A DNA stretch of 48,870 bases from positions 1-48,870 of the forward strand of contig JAFNPO010000100.1 of NCBI GenBank assembly GCA_017386585.1, in the 5' to 3' direction. A model generated the notes under the pieces. That model saw only the letters and a program-made list of their open reading frames with translations, searched no databases and was not told where the DNA came from. Each line of letters starts with the position of its first letter. Position 1 is the first letter of the stretch. This document shows, one piece after another, positions 47,993 through 48,870 of this stretch. The DNA comes from Aeriscardovia sp. GTDB lineage: Bacteria > Actinomycetota > Actinomycetes > Actinomycetales > Bifidobacteriaceae. A program made the translations under genes and the position numbers.

Positions 47993-48283
47993 TCACCCGG
48001 GCAACGACGCCAGATAGGCCACAGTGCCGTTGGCCCTAGCGAGGTCAACAAGGGCCTCATCGCCCTCGGAGCTACCAACCCCTTGCCCAACGAGAAAATC
48101 GCCCACAGCGCGCTGTTGGACGGACAGCAGGGGTGTCCGATCGACCCCATGGTCCTCCCCATAGTGAGTGAACATGCAGGTGGTCACGTAGATCAGCACC
48201 GCAACCGCTGTGGTTGAGCCCACATGGCGGTAGTTTAGAGAAGCCGTCAAACGCCCAATCTCGTTGTTGATCGTGTCACACAT
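47993..48283 (-). CDS. Possible small membrane protein
   Basis: 96 residues from the ATG at 48283; a TTG at 48292 would add three. One hydrophobic helix (STTAVAVLIYVTTCMF) follows a short helical N-terminus (MCDTINNEIGRLTASLNYRH); the C-terminus is acidic (SSEGDEALVDLARANGTVAY). The ribosome site is poor. It is the only plausible gene in the right-end region and lies between host-like repeats, so it may be host DNA or an accessory gene. Confidence 0.4.
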   Translation of the reverse strand: MCDTINNEIGRLTASLNYRHVGSTTAVAVLIYVTTCMFTHYGEDHGVDRTPLLSVQQRAVGDFLVGQGVGSSEGDEALVDLARANGTVAYLASLPG

Positions 48284-48684
48284 TTTTCTCAAGTCATCAA
48301 GTTGATCGAGACTCGACTGTGCCTTGTTGCGACGCAGCAGGGTTGTGGGTCGGCGATGGGCGGTTGATGGCCGGCGATGGGCGGTTGATGGCCGGGGGAC
48401 GAACGGACGCCGAAGTGAGATGGGCGTCTCTTTTCCTGGGCACGCGGCTTGCCATGGTGCGCGCCGGATTTGAAAATGATCGGGAGGTGCACCCCTGGGC
48501 GGGGGTCCAAATTCAAAATTGACCGGGAGGCTGGGAGTACCCCCGGGGTGGTTTGTGGCGACCAGGTGGTGATCGAGCGGGCCGTTTTTCTGGAGAGGTC
48601 CTTGGTCTTGTATTTTTCTGGTGGCGAGAAAATTCGGGCGTAGGTCGGGCCCGGCATTTTTTCTGCCGCCGGTTGTGTGGATGC
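48284..48684. other. Non-coding or low-information region
   Basis: About 400 bases with no ORF that has a ribosome site and normal composition on either strand. It contains two tandem units at 48351-48392 and several G-rich runs. Sparse coding is unusual for this compact genome and suggests either a host-derived stretch or a boundary region before the missing packaging genes. Confidence 0.45.
48351..48392 (+). repeat. Two tandem 21-bp units
   Basis: Two perfect copies of a 21-bp unit that starts CGGCGATGGG and ends GTTGATGGC. They lie in the gene-poor right end, about 350 bases before the larger 20-bp array. Confidence 0.85.
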
Positions 48685-48726
48685 GCTATCGAATTGATAG
48701 CTACTAGCGCTTGCCAGTTAAGCGCT
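48685..48726 (-). repeat. Interspersed repeat copy 3, inverted
   Basis: On the minus strand the element reads AGCGCTTAACTGGCAAGCGC, then TAGTAGCTATC and GATAGC; it is the reverse orientation of copies 1 and 2. GCTATC and GATAGC form a perfect 6-bp stem. It ends 17 bases before the 20-bp tandem array. Confidence 0.68.
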
Positions 48727-48743
48727 ACCACCTGTTTTAATGG

Positions 48744-48870
48744 GCCATCCGCGCCCACCGCAGGCCATCCGCGCCCACCGCAGGCCATCCGCGCCCACCG
48801 CAGGCCATCCGCGCCCACCGCAGGCCATCCGCGCCCACCGCAGGCCATCCGCGCCCACCGCAGGCCATCC
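48744..48870. repeat. 20-bp tandem array at the right edge
   Basis: Six perfect copies of GCCATCCGCGCCCACCGCAG and the first seven bases of a seventh run to the window end. The unit is not a multiple of three and no ribosome site precedes it, so coding is unlikely. The identical copies and the cut at the edge suggest that the assembly stopped in the repeat. Confidence 0.95.

Noticed and set aside
48289..48657. 122-codon minus-strand frame at the right end
   Set aside because: Built partly from the 21-bp tandem units (GHQPPIAGHQPPIA) and rich in Pro/Ser/Arg, with no ribosome site.
48744..48870. CRISPR array
   Set aside because: The 20-bp units are directly adjacent with no spacers, so this is a minisatellite.

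Overview
The window is about 48.9 kb of GC-rich DNA from a tailed bacteriophage (siphovirus type), probably a phage or prophage of a betaproteobacterium. Three lines support this: a lambda-like head and tail gene set with a 1,377-residue tape measure protein; genes packed head to tail with ATGA, GTGA and TGATG overlaps; and three copies of a 42-46 bp interspersed element at the right end that, from memory, resembles repeats common in Comamonadaceae chromosomes (Acidovorax, Comamonas, Polaromonas and relatives). No tRNA, integrase, terminase or portal gene is visible. Both edges of the window lie inside tandem repeats (9-bp units on the left, 20-bp units on the right), so the molecule is probably an assembly fragment and the packaging genes lie in the missing part.

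Layout. (1) 1-22,857, rightward late genes: the end of a collagen-like tail fibre, three small membrane proteins (holin candidates), ClpP-like prohead protease, decoration protein, major capsid protein, head-tail joining and minor tail proteins, tail tube protein, an HNH endonuclease where the tail chaperones usually lie, tape measure protein, a block of baseplate/tail-tip proteins including a hub with a 14-residue repeat array, then a GH19 endolysin with nested Rz/Rz1 spanins. (2) 37,545-22,944, leftward early genes: DUF2800 nuclease-like and DUF2815 ssDNA-binding proteins, family A DNA polymerase, DEDD exonuclease, VRR-NUC nuclease, small winged-helix proteins, MazG-like pyrophosphatase, SNF2-type helicase, DUF3310 protein, then a long run of small accessory genes with an excisionase-like protein. 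(3) 37,722-47,634, rightward: small accessory genes, a large modular Ala/Pro-linked protein, a Lar-like protein, a Cro-like HTH protein, a structured RNA leader, a primase-polymerase/SF3 helicase, an inverted-repeat iteron region, a GIY-YIG endonuclease and a Mor-like regulator. (4) 47,635-48,870: sparse DNA with host-like repeats and a minisatellite.

How it fits together. Two divergent promoters around 37.6 kb, overlapped by palindromes and repeated TTGTCG half-sites, appear to control the early genes. Four predicted promoters (28.1, 37.6, 42.3 and 43.3 kb) have a 17-bp spacer containing a TTGCGCAA-like or GCGAAATTTCGC palindrome, as expected for a shared phage regulator. The most interesting unit is 43.26-46.65 kb. 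There a promoter, an RNA leader with three mutually complementary segments and an early terminator, a P4-alpha-like primase/helicase, and two inverted arms of GTGACGCA iterons together resemble a P4/P1-style antisense-RNA immunity and replication cassette inside a siphophage. All functions are inferred by reading the sequence; no database search was run.
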